Part shown: positions 44,516 to 52,815 of the stretch, piece by piece
Layout of the letters: each line of letters starts with the position of its first letter
Position numbering within the stretch: the first letter of the stretch is position 1
Assembly (NCBI GenBank): GCA_044356305.1
Contig: JBIKWM010000017.1
Span: forward strand, 4,898-68,897
Length of the DNA stretch: 64,000 nucleotides
Direction: 5' to 3'
DNA from: JBIKWM01 sp044356305
Lineage (GTDB): Bacteria > Bacteroidota > Bacteroidia > UBA10329
Position numbers and translations under genes: made by a program
Notes under the pieces: generated by a model
Databases searched by the model: none
The model's input: only the letters and a program-made list of their open reading frames with translations
What the model was told of the DNA's origin: nothing

Positions 44516-45757
44516 TCAGAGCACAAGGAACTTCACCGTCTCCCTTCCAAAGGACGTGCGCAGAACGCATGTGTAAGCTCCGGGCCTGAGGCCCTCGGTA
44601 CCCAACTGCCCGCTGAACCGAGATGCGGGGGTGGCTGGGGTGCTGATGTTACGGACCTCGCGGCCCGCCATGTCGTAAATGCTGATGCTGAAGCGGTCGG
44701 CCGTGGGTAGCTGCACGCGTATCTGTGCATCGGTGGTCACCGGATTGGGGTATAGGCTGAATGTGGTGCCCGCCTCCATATCATCGGTGCCGGTGGCAGA
44801 GGCATGGGCATCGTACACAACCATACCCTTGTTGCCGGTGCCTATGTGCAGGCGGTCAGCATTGTCAACTGAGAGCGCCCTGAGATTATTGGTAGGCAGC
44901 TCAGAGTTCTGCATGTTCATGCGGACAATGGTTCCATCGGTGGCTATGCACAGCAGCCCGGCATCGGTGGCCAGACGTATGCTGCCGTCCTTAACCTGCA
45001 CTCCAGCCTGCATCTGGTGCACACTGTAGCCCAAGGATGTGGCAGTGTGCACTGCGGTGTTTCCCTGCGTATCCTGCCGCATCAGGCCATCGGCTGTGCC
45101 AATGATGTAGTTGCCATCACCGTCCTGCACCACAAAGCGCACATCGGCATGGGGTAGGGCCGAATTGGTCTGGGTCATATTCTCCCACTGCCAGCCATTG
45201 AAAACCGCAAGACCGGCATAAGTGCTCACATAAAGGCGATTGTACGAATCGACAAACAGGCTCCTGATACCGTTGCTGGGAAGGCCGTTGGCGGTGGTGT
45301 ATGTGGTCCATTGGCCATTGCTGATGCGGGCCAGCCCACCGCCCCATGTGCCGATGAACACATCGCCCGATGCAGCCTTGAGGATGCACGTCACCGCGTT
45401 GTTGGGCAGTGGAGAGTTGGAAGCATTCATCACAAACCACTCATCGGGGTTGTCGCTGGTGCACAGAATGCCGTTGTCGGTGGCCACCCACACGGCCCCG
45501 TGGCCCATGTTGGCCATACCGGCCACCGCGTTGCTGGGCAAGAGTGAGTTCTGTTCGTCAAATACTTCCCATTCGCGGCCGTTGTACAGGGCCAGTCCGT
45601 GGTCGGTACCTATCCAGGTTCCCTGTCCCGTGCTGAGCAGCGCGCTTACGCTGTTGCTCGGTATGGGGCTGTTGGCAGTGTTGTATTCGGCCCACTGTTG
45701 ACCGAAGGATGTGAGCCCCATCAGGGCCGACATCAGGGTGAGAGTTGCTTTTTTCAT
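44516..45757 (-). CDS. secreted two-component-regulator-type propeller protein with T9SS sorting domain
   Basis: A 413-residue exported protein with leader MKKATLTLMSALMGLTSFGQ. It contains about seven ~41-residue propeller repeats of the reg_prop type, for example GTWIGTDHGLALYNG, AVWVATDNGILC, DVFIGTWGGGLARIS and LHIGTGNKGMVVYD, separated by LPSNxVxxL segments. The end starts LYPNPVTTDAQI and continues YDMAGREV...GLRPGAYTCVLR, a T9SS type A domain. Propellers of this kind form the sensor of hybrid two-component systems; here the domain is free and secreted, so it is more likely a binding protein. Confidence 0.9.
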   Translation of the reverse strand: MKKATLTLMSALMGLTSFGQQWAEYNTANSPIPSNSVSALLSTGQGTWIGTDHGLALYNGREWEVFDEQNSLLPSNAVAGMANMGHGAVWVATDNGILCTSDNPDEWFVMNASNSPLPNNAVTCILKAASGDVFIGTWGGGLARISNGQWTTYTTANGLPSNGIRSLFVDSYNRLYVSTYAGLAVFNGWQWENMTQTNSALPHADVRFVVQDGDGNYIIGTADGLMRQDTQGNTAVHTATSLGYSVHQMQAGVQVKDGSIRLATDAGLLCIATDGTIVRMNMQNSELPTNNLRALSVDNADRLHIGTGNKGMVVYDAHASATGTDDMEAGTTFSLYPNPVTTDAQIRVQLPTADRFSISIYDMAGREVRNISTPATPASRFSGQLGTEGLRPGAYTCVLRTSFGRETVKFLVL

Positions 45758-45869
45758 GGCATGCGGGGGGTTGTGTGTCCCTTCGGCAGCGAAGGAACAC
45801 GGGTTATTTATAAAGATTCGTGAAAGGGTGTTAAGGCTTCACAATTAGGAAGTGAGCCCTAACGGATGC

Positions 45870-47846
45870 TCAGCTCTGCAACGGATGCACAGTAAATGTC
45901 ACTGATTCACTGAGATTGGAATCGATGGGGAATGACATGCGCACCTGGCGTTTGAGAAGTATGCGCCTGTGACCCGAGGCATCAGCCTCCTCCTTGCCCT
46001 TGGCCGAGCGGATCCTATCCTTCTCCTCGCGCATCTTCTCTTCCATCTGGCGCAGTTCCTCCTCTTTCTGACGCATTTTCTCTTCCATGCGCAGACGGTC
46101 CTCCTCTATCTCTTCGCGCACACGTTCCATCTTCTGTTGCACTTTTTCAATGGCGCGTTCGGCATCGCGGGCATCATCTATATCCTCGCTCATCGACTCG
46201 GTGTCGCTGTCCTCCTCGTCTGTGTCCCAGTCGCTGCTGCTGCGGTGGCGCGGGCGCTTGAGGCCATCGCAGTCCACACATTCAAGGCCGTAGCTCTGCA
46301 TCATCCACCTGCGGCCGCCCATGTCGCCATCGTAGGTGCTGTTCACATTCTGAATGTCGTAGATGATGCGCTCAAGGTCTTCGCTCAGGTGAACGGTGAC
46401 ACCCGCAGGCACCTGCACCTCCACCCATAGTTTCTGGGCGCGCCATTGATCACCTTCGGGAAATTCGAACCAGGGCGAGAAACGCACCAGACTGTCGCTC
46501 ACGCTGAAGTTGTAGTTGAGCGCACCGGCCAGTTCAGCGGCCTGTTTGCGATCGGCACCGCGCGAGAACCGCTTGATGACGATGTGCGCCAACGAGTCGG
46601 GGCTCTTCACCACATTCAACTGCGGCTTGCCGTGGAATGAGGTGCCGTCCTCAGATATCAGCAGGTCGAAGAACAGCTCGTTGAACTCGTGGCCCTTCAT
46701 TCCCGTGGTGTCAATATCGAGGTCGAGGTACAGGGTCTTGCCACGTTTGATGTTATCGAGCGGCACATCAGCACGGTCGGTGTGGGTCTCCTTGAAGTTG
46801 CCGTAGGCCTTGGTACCGCCATAGATCTGCATGCCGATGCCCACTATCCACAGGCCGAGGGCGGGCAATATCACATAGCGGTTGCGCAGCTTATAGCCCA
46901 ACATGAGCCGCGTACCAAAGAATGACACCACCAATGCAGGGATTCCCCATGCCAGCATGGTGCCCACCCTGAATATGTTGGCGTGCAGATGGCTGGGGAA
47001 CAGCTGTCCCAGCAGGTCATTGATCATCACACGGCTTACCACGCCATTATGGTCAAGCGAAATGAAGTCGGGCATGAAGAAGACCGACACCAGCACACCC
47101 ATGAACCAGAGTATACCCCCCATGAGCAGGAGGAAACCCAGCACGGCACCAGCGAACTTGATGACCATTGTGATCAGGCTGACCATGAGCGAAAGCAGTT
47201 TCTGCACCACATCGCCAGCCTTGCGCACACCCGGGCCATTGCCCAGTTTGTCCTTTATATCGGTGAATTCCTCGTTTATCCGCTTCTCGATATTTGAAAC
47301 GGTCACGTTCTCACCGCGCATCTGCAGTTTCTCGGCTGTGGTCTTTGCCTTCGGGATGATGGCCCACAGGATGATGTAGAGCAGCACGCCTGTGCCACCG
47401 AAGATGACCATGAGTGCCAGCGCAAGACGCAGCCACACGGGGTCGCCCATGCCGAGATAGTGGCTAATGCCTGAACACACGCCACCTATGACCTTGTCGT
47501 CAGGGTCACGGAACAGGCGCTTGGGGCCGCGATCGGCCGGATCGCTCTGGCTCTCAGTGGTTGGGTCGGTCGCCTCTTCGCTTTCGTCAGCAAAGTTCTC
47601 GGGACGGCCCATGGCGGCCATCACATGCTCAACGTCCTCCATGCTCACCACCTCGCGCACGGTGCCCATGCGGCTGCGGAACAGCTCGGCTATACGGGCC
47701 TCGATGTCCTGAATGATCTCGTCCTGACCTGCGGCACCGTTAAAGTGCCTGCGCAGGTCGCTCAGGTATTTCGACAGGGGCTCATAGGCCTGCTCATCGA
47801 TATGAAATACCGATCCTGCGATGTTGATGTTCAATGTGCGGTTCAT
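45870..47846 (-). CDS. PspC-domain membrane protein with C-terminal coiled coil
   Basis: A 658-residue inner-membrane protein. Residues ~1-95 are a soluble N-terminal domain (LNINIAGSVFHIDEQAYEPL). A PspC domain follows at ~107-165 (DDKVIGGVCSGISHYLGM), then four or more transmembrane helices up to ~350, a beta-rich soluble domain with YLDLDIDTTGMKG, and a charged coiled coil at ~570-630 (EKVQQKMERVREEIEEDRLR). PspC domains belong to phage-shock envelope-stress systems. It overlaps the upstream padR by 4 bp (ATGA), so the regulator and membrane protein form one operon, common in Bacteroidota. Confidence 0.9.
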   Translation of the reverse strand: MNRTLNINIAGSVFHIDEQAYEPLSKYLSDLRRHFNGAAGQDEIIQDIEARIAELFRSRMGTVREVVSMEDVEHVMAAMGRPENFADESEEATDPTTESQSDPADRGPKRLFRDPDDKVIGGVCSGISHYLGMGDPVWLRLALALMVIFGGTGVLLYIILWAIIPKAKTTAEKLQMRGENVTVSNIEKRINEEFTDIKDKLGNGPGVRKAGDVVQKLLSLMVSLITMVIKFAGAVLGFLLLMGGILWFMGVLVSVFFMPDFISLDHNGVVSRVMINDLLGQLFPSHLHANIFRVGTMLAWGIPALVVSFFGTRLMLGYKLRNRYVILPALGLWIVGIGMQIYGGTKAYGNFKETHTDRADVPLDNIKRGKTLYLDLDIDTTGMKGHEFNELFFDLLISEDGTSFHGKPQLNVVKSPDSLAHIVIKRFSRGADRKQAAELAGALNYNFSVSDSLVRFSPWFEFPEGDQWRAQKLWVEVQVPAGVTVHLSEDLERIIYDIQNVNSTYDGDMGGRRWMMQSYGLECVDCDGLKRPRHRSSSDWDTDEEDSDTESMSEDIDDARDAERAIEKVQQKMERVREEIEEDRLRMEEKMRQKEEELRQMEEKMREEKDRIRSAKGKEEADASGHRRILLKRQVRMSFPIDSNLSESVTFTVHPLQS

Positions 47847-48181
47847 TTGTTCCTTCTTTTAGAGGTGGTTCGGTTCACAGCTTCTACAAGTTCGTCCCAG
47901 GTGGTGTCCATCTCGGCCAGGAAACGCTCTCCCAGCTCGGTCAGGCCATAGTATTTGCGGGGCGGCCCGCTGGGCGACTCCTCCCACCGGTAGTTGAGCA
48001 GCCCTTCGTTCTTCAGTCGGCTAAGTAGGGGGTACAAGGTGCCCTCCACCACCAGCAGGTGTGCCTCTTTCAATGACTCCAGAATGTCGGAGCTGTAGGC
48101 ATCGCCCTGCCCGATCACGGACAGGACGGCATATTCCAGCACGCCTCTCCGCATCTGCAAGCGTATCTTCTCTGTCTCCAT
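47843..48181 (-). CDS. PadR-family transcriptional regulator
   Basis: A 112-residue winged-helix repressor. Start 48181 (METEKIRLQMRRGVLEYAVL) fits the family; the upstream extension to 48232 runs across the operator region and is rejected. The PadR motif GDAYSSDILESLKEAHLLVVEGTLYPLLSRLKNEGLL is complete in the expected position, followed by the wing (SPSGPPRKYYGLTELG). It is the first gene of the padR-pspC operon and has two palindromes directly upstream, suggesting autoregulation. Confidence 0.95.
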   Translation of the reverse strand: METEKIRLQMRRGVLEYAVLSVIGQGDAYSSDILESLKEAHLLVVEGTLYPLLSRLKNEGLLNYRWEESPSGPPRKYYGLTELGERFLAEMDTTWDELVEAVNRTTSKRRNK

Positions 48182-48201
48182 TGGTACTTGGTTTAAGTTG
48201 C

Positions 48202-48220
48202 TACCTTGTGTTGCAAGGTA
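48202..48220. promoter_or_regulatory. PadR operator candidate 1
   Basis: Perfect dyad TACCTTGTGTTGCAAGGTA (7-bp arms, 5-bp spacer), 21 bp upstream of the padR start. Confidence 0.65.
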
Positions 48221-48249
48221 TTGACGGCACAAACGTACTGTGACATTTC

Positions 48250-48272
48250 AGTACCTTGTATCGCATAGTACT
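48250..48272. promoter_or_regulatory. PadR operator candidate 2
   Basis: A second dyad containing TACCTTGTATCGCATAGTA, matching candidate 1 at 14 of 19 positions, centred 50 bp further upstream; outer bases AGTAC/GTACT are also symmetric. Confidence 0.6.
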
Positions 48273-48421
48273 AAAATATTTCTTATTTCATTGAATATCA
48301 AGGTAAATAATTTTCATTGGGCTGAAAGAAGGACAGCAATATGGGCAATTTGAAGGGGAAATAGGGTGGGAGTGAAGCCATGCAGCATCTTTGTCCAACC
48401 CTAAAAAACGCAACCAGGACC

Positions 48422-49393
48422 ATGAAGAAGATACTTGTGACAGGAGGCAACGGATTTATCGGTAGCCGATTGGTGAAGGCCCTTACAGACCAAGGGTATG
48501 CCGTTCGGTGCCTGTTGCGGAAGTCGAGCAAGACATCGAGGATTGATGACCTCAACTACGAGCCGGCCTATGGCGATGTGACAGACCTGAACTCCATTGT
48601 GGAGGCCATGAAAGGCTGCGATGGGGTGATGCACCTGGCCAGCCTCAGCAACTGGGCCGACATCCATTCGCCCAAGATGGAATCGGTTGTTGTGGGCGGA
48701 TCGAAGAATGTGCTGGAGGCCGCCCGGCAGAGCGGCAACCTGCGCATGGTGTATGTGAGCAGCAGCACCGCCATTGATGGCACCGATTCGCCAACGGTGC
48801 TCAATGAGGATTCGCCATTCACCCTTAATAAGAAGACTTACAGCTACGCCTACGCCAAGACGCGCGTGGAGGCCATGTGCATAGAGGCCGCCAAGGCAGG
48901 ACTACCGGTGGTGATGGTGAACCCTGCCGAGGTGTATGGCCCCAACGACTACGACCAGATAACGAGCGGAAACCTGATCGATTTCATAAAGAGCGATCCG
49001 TGCATGGTGTGCAAAGGCGGCACGGCCATAGTGCATGTCGATGATGTGGCAGATGGGATCATCAAGGCCTTTGAGAAGGGCAGGGCAGGGGAGCGGTATT
49101 TCCTTGGTGGTGAGAATCTCGATTTCACGCAGATAGCCACCATCACCCTCAAGCTGGCCGGCAAGACGCAGAAGACCATGCTGCTGCCCAACGGCCTCAT
49201 CAGTTTCATTGCCAAGGTGGGAGGTGCCCTGAAAATTCCATTGCCGTTCAATCCGGCTGTTATTCCCTATGCGGTCAAATACTGGTTCGTATCCAATCAG
49301 AAGGCCCGCACCGAGCTGGGCGCTACCTTCCGTGGCCCTGAGGATATCCTGCGGCCCACTGTGGAGTGGATCATTGCTGAGAAGCTGGTGTGA
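48422..49393 (+). CDS. NAD(P)-dependent epimerase/dehydratase (extended SDR)
   Basis: A 323-residue Rossmann oxidoreductase. Start 48422 puts the nucleotide-binding motif TGGNGFIGSRL at residues 7-17. An upstream in-frame ATG at 48380 would add 14 non-typical residues. The active-site region has SSSTAIDG, then YAYAKTRVEAMC (the YxxxK pair), and NPAEVYGPNDYD. Sequence character is close to dihydroflavonol-4-reductase-like or 3-beta-HSD-like SDRs; true substrate unknown. Its 3' end overlaps the convergent neighbour by 23 bp. Confidence 0.92.
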   Translation: MKKILVTGGNGFIGSRLVKALTDQGYAVRCLLRKSSKTSRIDDLNYEPAYGDVTDLNSIVEAMKGCDGVMHLASLSNWADIHSPKMESVVVGGSKNVLEAARQSGNLRMVYVSSSTAIDGTDSPTVLNEDSPFTLNKKTYSYAYAKTRVEAMCIEAAKAGLPVVMVNPAEVYGPNDYDQITSGNLIDFIKSDPCMVCKGGTAIVHVDDVADGIIKAFEKGRAGERYFLGGENLDFTQIATITLKLAGKTQKTMLLPNGLISFIAKVGGALKIPLPFNPAVIPYAVKYWFVSNQKARTELGATFRGPEDILRPTVEWIIAEKLV

Positions 49394-50309
49394 CGGCCGT
49401 CTGGGTCTCGAACCGCTCGAACATCGCAGCAAAGACCGTCAGGTCAAAGGCGCAATAGTGGCCCATCTGTGGCTTTGTACGTGCCAGGGCCACCACTTTG
49501 TGCATGTACTCGGCTGTCATCCTGTCACCGATTGTCGAAGAATCATCAATAGGGCCCATTGTACCTAATCTCTGATGCACCGCGGCCGTGTCATTGCGTG
49601 CCACCAGAAACTTGAAAGCGCTGTGCCGCCTCATTGATTCATCGTGCAATATCCGGTCGTGGCCGTCAGTACAACGCTGAAAGGAGTATGGCAGCTTACG
49701 CATTGATGAACAGACCAGCTCGAGCATGATCCGGGAAGCCCCGATAGGAATGACCTGAGTTTTCAGCAGCTCATCGGTCGCAACAGAGTCGCGGTATTGT
49801 TGGGTCACCACCGTTCCATCCAACGAGAAGACAGGTTCCGTTACATGGAAGTCAGCCATCCCAAGCGGCACCAGGCTATCAGTAACGGAGCTGAACACAT
49901 CGCACCGTTGTGGGTCGAGCAGCACCCACCGGCCATCGAGCATGGCCTCGCACACGGTATGCCTTCGGTACATGAGCATCCGCGCCTCAATGCCCTGCTC
50001 GTGCAGCAACTGCATCAGCAGGTTCGATTTCTGGTCGCAATAACCTATGCCGCGCATCAGGTCGGTCACCACATCGGCATCCATGGCCACGGTGTGTACA
50101 TCTGGACTGGCCTCTTCAAGGTGGACATACACCATCAGCGCCATCGCCTTGTCCATGTCTGAATGCCAAGGGGATGTCACCTTTTGGCTTAAGTCATTGA
50201 TCAGGTTGTGCCTCGCCACGTGGCACAGCATCGGCCCGCTGACCAGGCAGATGCCTACCATGCCGATGAGGACAAGCCCAGAGATGAGGAGAATCTTTGG
50301 GCGGAACAT
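49371..50309 (-). CDS. membrane-anchored transglutaminase-like protein
   Basis: A 312-residue protein with an N-terminal transmembrane anchor (ILLISGLVLIGMVGICLVSG). A transglutaminase/papain-like core is indicated by the ordered triad: Cys91 in GIGYCDQKSNLLMQLL, His117 in YRRHTVCEAML and Asp132 in WVLLDPQ. Such domains include peptidases, amidases and crosslinking enzymes acting in the periplasm; substrate is unknown. It shares 23 bp with the convergent epimerase gene and lies 12 bp after the hisS stop, possibly in the same transcript as hisS. Confidence 0.75.
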   Translation of the reverse strand: MFRPKILLISGLVLIGMVGICLVSGPMLCHVARHNLINDLSQKVTSPWHSDMDKAMALMVYVHLEEASPDVHTVAMDADVVTDLMRGIGYCDQKSNLLMQLLHEQGIEARMLMYRRHTVCEAMLDGRWVLLDPQRCDVFSSVTDSLVPLGMADFHVTEPVFSLDGTVVTQQYRDSVATDELLKTQVIPIGASRIMLELVCSSMRKLPYSFQRCTDGHDRILHDESMRRHSAFKFLVARNDTAAVHQRLGTMGPIDDSSTIGDRMTAEYMHKVVALARTKPQMGHYCAFDLTVFAAMFERFETQTAVTPASQQ

Positions 50310-50321
50310 GAGATGTGGATA

Positions 50322-52028
50322 TCAGCGCACCTCCGAAGCCAGATCTTCGGCCCTCACCGTGCGCTGTTCCCCGCTCCGCATGTCCTTGAGCGTGATGGTG
50401 CCGTCCTTCAGTTCGTTCTCTCCGATGATGGCCACGAACGGTATGTTGCGCGCATCGGCATAGCCCATCTGCTTCTTCATCTTGGCCGGGTCGGGATAGA
50501 GCTCGGCCACAATGCCGGCCGATCTGAGTTGCGCCAACAGTACCAGACTGCGGGCCGCCTCGGCCTTGCCGAAGTTGACGAACAGCACACGGGGCCCCTC
50601 GGCCAGGGTGTCGGGGAAGAGCTTGGCCTCGAGCATCACATCATAGATCCTATCGGCACCGAATGATATGCCTACGCCTGATGTGCCCGGCATGCCGAAG
50701 ATGCCCGTGAGGTCGTCATAGCGCCCACCGCCACAGATGCTGCCCGTCAGGGTGCCCTCGATGCCCGATTTCACCTCAATGATGGCCCCGGTGTAGTAAT
50801 TGAGCCCGCGGGCCAGCGTGAGGTCGAATTCCAGTCTCAGGTTCGATGAAACGAGGCCACAGGCTGTGCCCATCACCTCGGTGAGTTCCTCCAGGCCCTT
50901 GGCCCCTATTTCAATGCCCGCCAGGAAATTCCGCAGGAAATCGACCTTGGCCTCCACATCGCCCTCAAACTGCATCAAGGGGCGGAGTTTTGTGATTGAA
51001 TCATCGGTCAGGCCGCGTTCGCGCAGCTCGGCCTCCACCTTGTCGAGCCCGATCTTGTCGAGCTTGTCCATGGCCACGGTGATGTCCACAAACCTGTCGG
51101 GGGCGCCCACCGCCTCGGCCACAGCCTGCAGCAGCTTGCGGTTGTTCAGTTTTACCACCACGGGTATGCGCAGGCGATTGAACACCCCGTCCATGATCTG
51201 GATCAGCTCCACCTCATTGAGCAGCGAGTCGCTCCCGATCACATCGGCATCGCACTGGTAGAACTCGCGGTACCTCCCTCTCTGAGGTCGGTCGGCCCGC
51301 CACACGGGCTGTATCTGGTAGCGTTTGAAGGGGAAGGTGATGTCGTTGCGGTTCATCACCACATACCGGGCAAAGGGCACGGTGAGGTCGTAGCGGAGGG
51401 CTTTTTCGGAGATTTCACGTGCAATTTCTGAAGGAGAGAGAATCATGCAATGCCTTCTTAATACTTCAAGCGTTGGATTGTGGTTCGTGAAGAACTCTTC
51501 AAGGTCGAAATTTACATCCCTTCGAATGATAGGCTCACTGACTTCACCGCAGATAGAGTGGTACCGACTATACACCCTATTCCGATCAATTTCTAAATAA
51601 TACCTTTTGAATACTTGAAATAAATCTTCATAAGGTTCAAATTTTTCTTGATCAAACTTAAAAGCCTCAGCCACATAACTATCAAAATCATCATCAGTAG
51701 CATGGTTTTGGACTGCTCTAACAATAGAATTTGTGATACGGTGTTTAAGGGCTACGAAATCAGAGAAATACTTCCAATACTCACCTGACATGAGCCGTCC
51801 GTTAACCTCACCAGTAAAATCCCCGCTGTTGAGGATGCGGAAAATGAGCCTGTCGCCCTCCTCACCGTACTTGCCCATGAGGGTCTCGGTGAGTTCCATG
51901 GCGGGGGTCTCTATGGGCTGGTAGCCGTGCAACCTGAACACCTCGCGGATGGTGGAGAAGATGTGCTCCCTGCGCAGCATCTCGGTGGGTGAGAAATCGC
52001 GGGTGCCTTTGGGGATGGAGGGTTTCAC
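50322..52028 (-). CDS. hisS: histidyl-tRNA synthetase with large in-frame insertion
   Basis: A 568-residue class II synthetase charging tRNA-His. Core motifs are present: motif 1 region GYQPIETPAMEL, ISEKALRYDLTVPFARY, motif 2 RYQIQPVWRADRPQRGRYREFYQCD, the His-specific GRYDDL, and the C-terminal anticodon domain. The usual length is about 420-460. The excess lies between RILNSGDF (residues 64-71) and ISEKAL (206-211): about 134 residues replace a loop normally of ~20. The DNA of this segment (about 51414-51816) is strikingly AT-rich with A/T-ending codons, unlike the rest of the gene, but keeps the frame open. The insertion appears helical and unrelated to known HisRS domains as far as I can tell. 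Confidence 0.95.
   Translation of the reverse strand: MKPSIPKGTRDFSPTEMLRREHIFSTIREVFRLHGYQPIETPAMELTETLMGKYGEEGDRLIFRILNSGDFTGEVNGRLMSGEYWKYFSDFVALKHRITNSIVRAVQNHATDDDFDSYVAEAFKFDQEKFEPYEDLFQVFKRYYLEIDRNRVYSRYHSICGEVSEPIIRRDVNFDLEEFFTNHNPTLEVLRRHCMILSPSEIAREISEKALRYDLTVPFARYVVMNRNDITFPFKRYQIQPVWRADRPQRGRYREFYQCDADVIGSDSLLNEVELIQIMDGVFNRLRIPVVVKLNNRKLLQAVAEAVGAPDRFVDITVAMDKLDKIGLDKVEAELRERGLTDDSITKLRPLMQFEGDVEAKVDFLRNFLAGIEIGAKGLEELTEVMGTACGLVSSNLRLEFDLTLARGLNYYTGAIIEVKSGIEGTLTGSICGGGRYDDLTGIFGMPGTSGVGISFGADRIYDVMLEAKLFPDTLAEGPRVLFVNFGKAEAARSLVLLAQLRSAGIVAELYPDPAKMKKQMGYADARNIPFVAIIGENELKDGTITLKDMRSGEQRTVRAEDLASEVR
51414..51816 (-). other. AT-rich in-frame insertion within hisS
   Basis: About 400 bp, codons ~72-205 of hisS, encoding a charged helical segment (for example YVAEAFKFDQEKFEPYEDL, then FQVFKRYYLEIDRNRVYSRY). 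The third codon position is mostly A/T whereas flanking hisS is G/C-ending. No intein splice residues (N-terminal Cys/Ser block, C-terminal His-Asn) and no obvious target duplication are visible. Confidence 0.75.
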
Positions 52029-52815
52029 GGTGTGGTGGGTTGGTGCGCTGCGATGCGGGGCGCGAATTTCGGATAATATGACCGATACCCATGCGGGGGT
52101 TCAGCCCACGGTCACAGACCACTGCGCTACATTGCCGCCTCAATGTAGCTGCGGAACACTTGAAGGGCGGGGCGGCATGAATGAAACAGTTCAAGGATGC
52201 CGGAGGCAGAGGGCTGTTGCACTCCGCTCTATAGCGGAACGCGTGAGAGAGCACCATAAAATGTGTCACATACTTTGCGGTTCAAGGGGGGGTGTTTGCC
52301 CCCCCCCTCCCCCTTCAGGTACCCCCCCTCCCCCCTCAAAAACCGAATAGAAGGGGTCGAAAACCGAATGAGGGGGGGTGGAAAATGAGGTGCTATTAGG
52401 TTTTTTGTTGAATCCCATTCGGTTATTTATCGAATCATATTCGGTCCGCAACCAAATGGATATCAGAAACGGACCGGCCCCATTCGGTTCTCAAAGGGGT
52501 GCTATTCGGTAAATGACCCCCCGAATTCGGTATTTTACTGAATGTATATCGGTTCCCGATCGAATGAATTCGGTTCTGGACCGAACTGGGCCGGTCCAGG
52601 ACCGAATCATATTGAACCCCCTTTTGCTTGGGGCTGCGCGGTGCACTTTGGCGATATCGAAATGATGGCTCTGTAACGCTGTTGTGCTGAGTATCGAGGC
52701 TCGGGGTGAAGGCTATGCGGAGGACACGCCCAAGTTGACCTTGAACTGCGCCTCTTCAGATGGGGTGGAATTAGGCCGCACTGAGCAAATGGCAATTGTC
52801 AATCCTCAATAAATC
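52029..52815. other. 787-bp intergenic region with repeat array F
   Basis: No convincing gene. 52029-52298 contains nothing recognisable apart from a short C/G-rich stretch. 52299-52615 is array F. 52616-52815 is unique sequence leading to the ettA 3' end without a clear terminator. Confidence 0.6.
52299..52615. repeat. 21-22-bp array F (ATTCGGT / ACCGAAT)
   Basis: Two C-rich 21-bp units come first, then AACCGAAT at 52341 and 52362 (21 bp). After a degenerate stretch, ATTCGGT-type words occur at 52417, 52439, 52482, 52504, 52525, 52547, 52568 and 52589, i.e. steps of 21-22 bp or a double step. CGAAT words between them give dyad symmetry. The orientation of the word flips inside the array. 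Confidence 0.8.

Noticed and set aside
51414..51816. Intein in hisS
   Set aside because: No N-terminal Cys/Ser splice block, no C-terminal His-Asn, and no endonuclease or block B motif. The segment is also too short for a typical intein.
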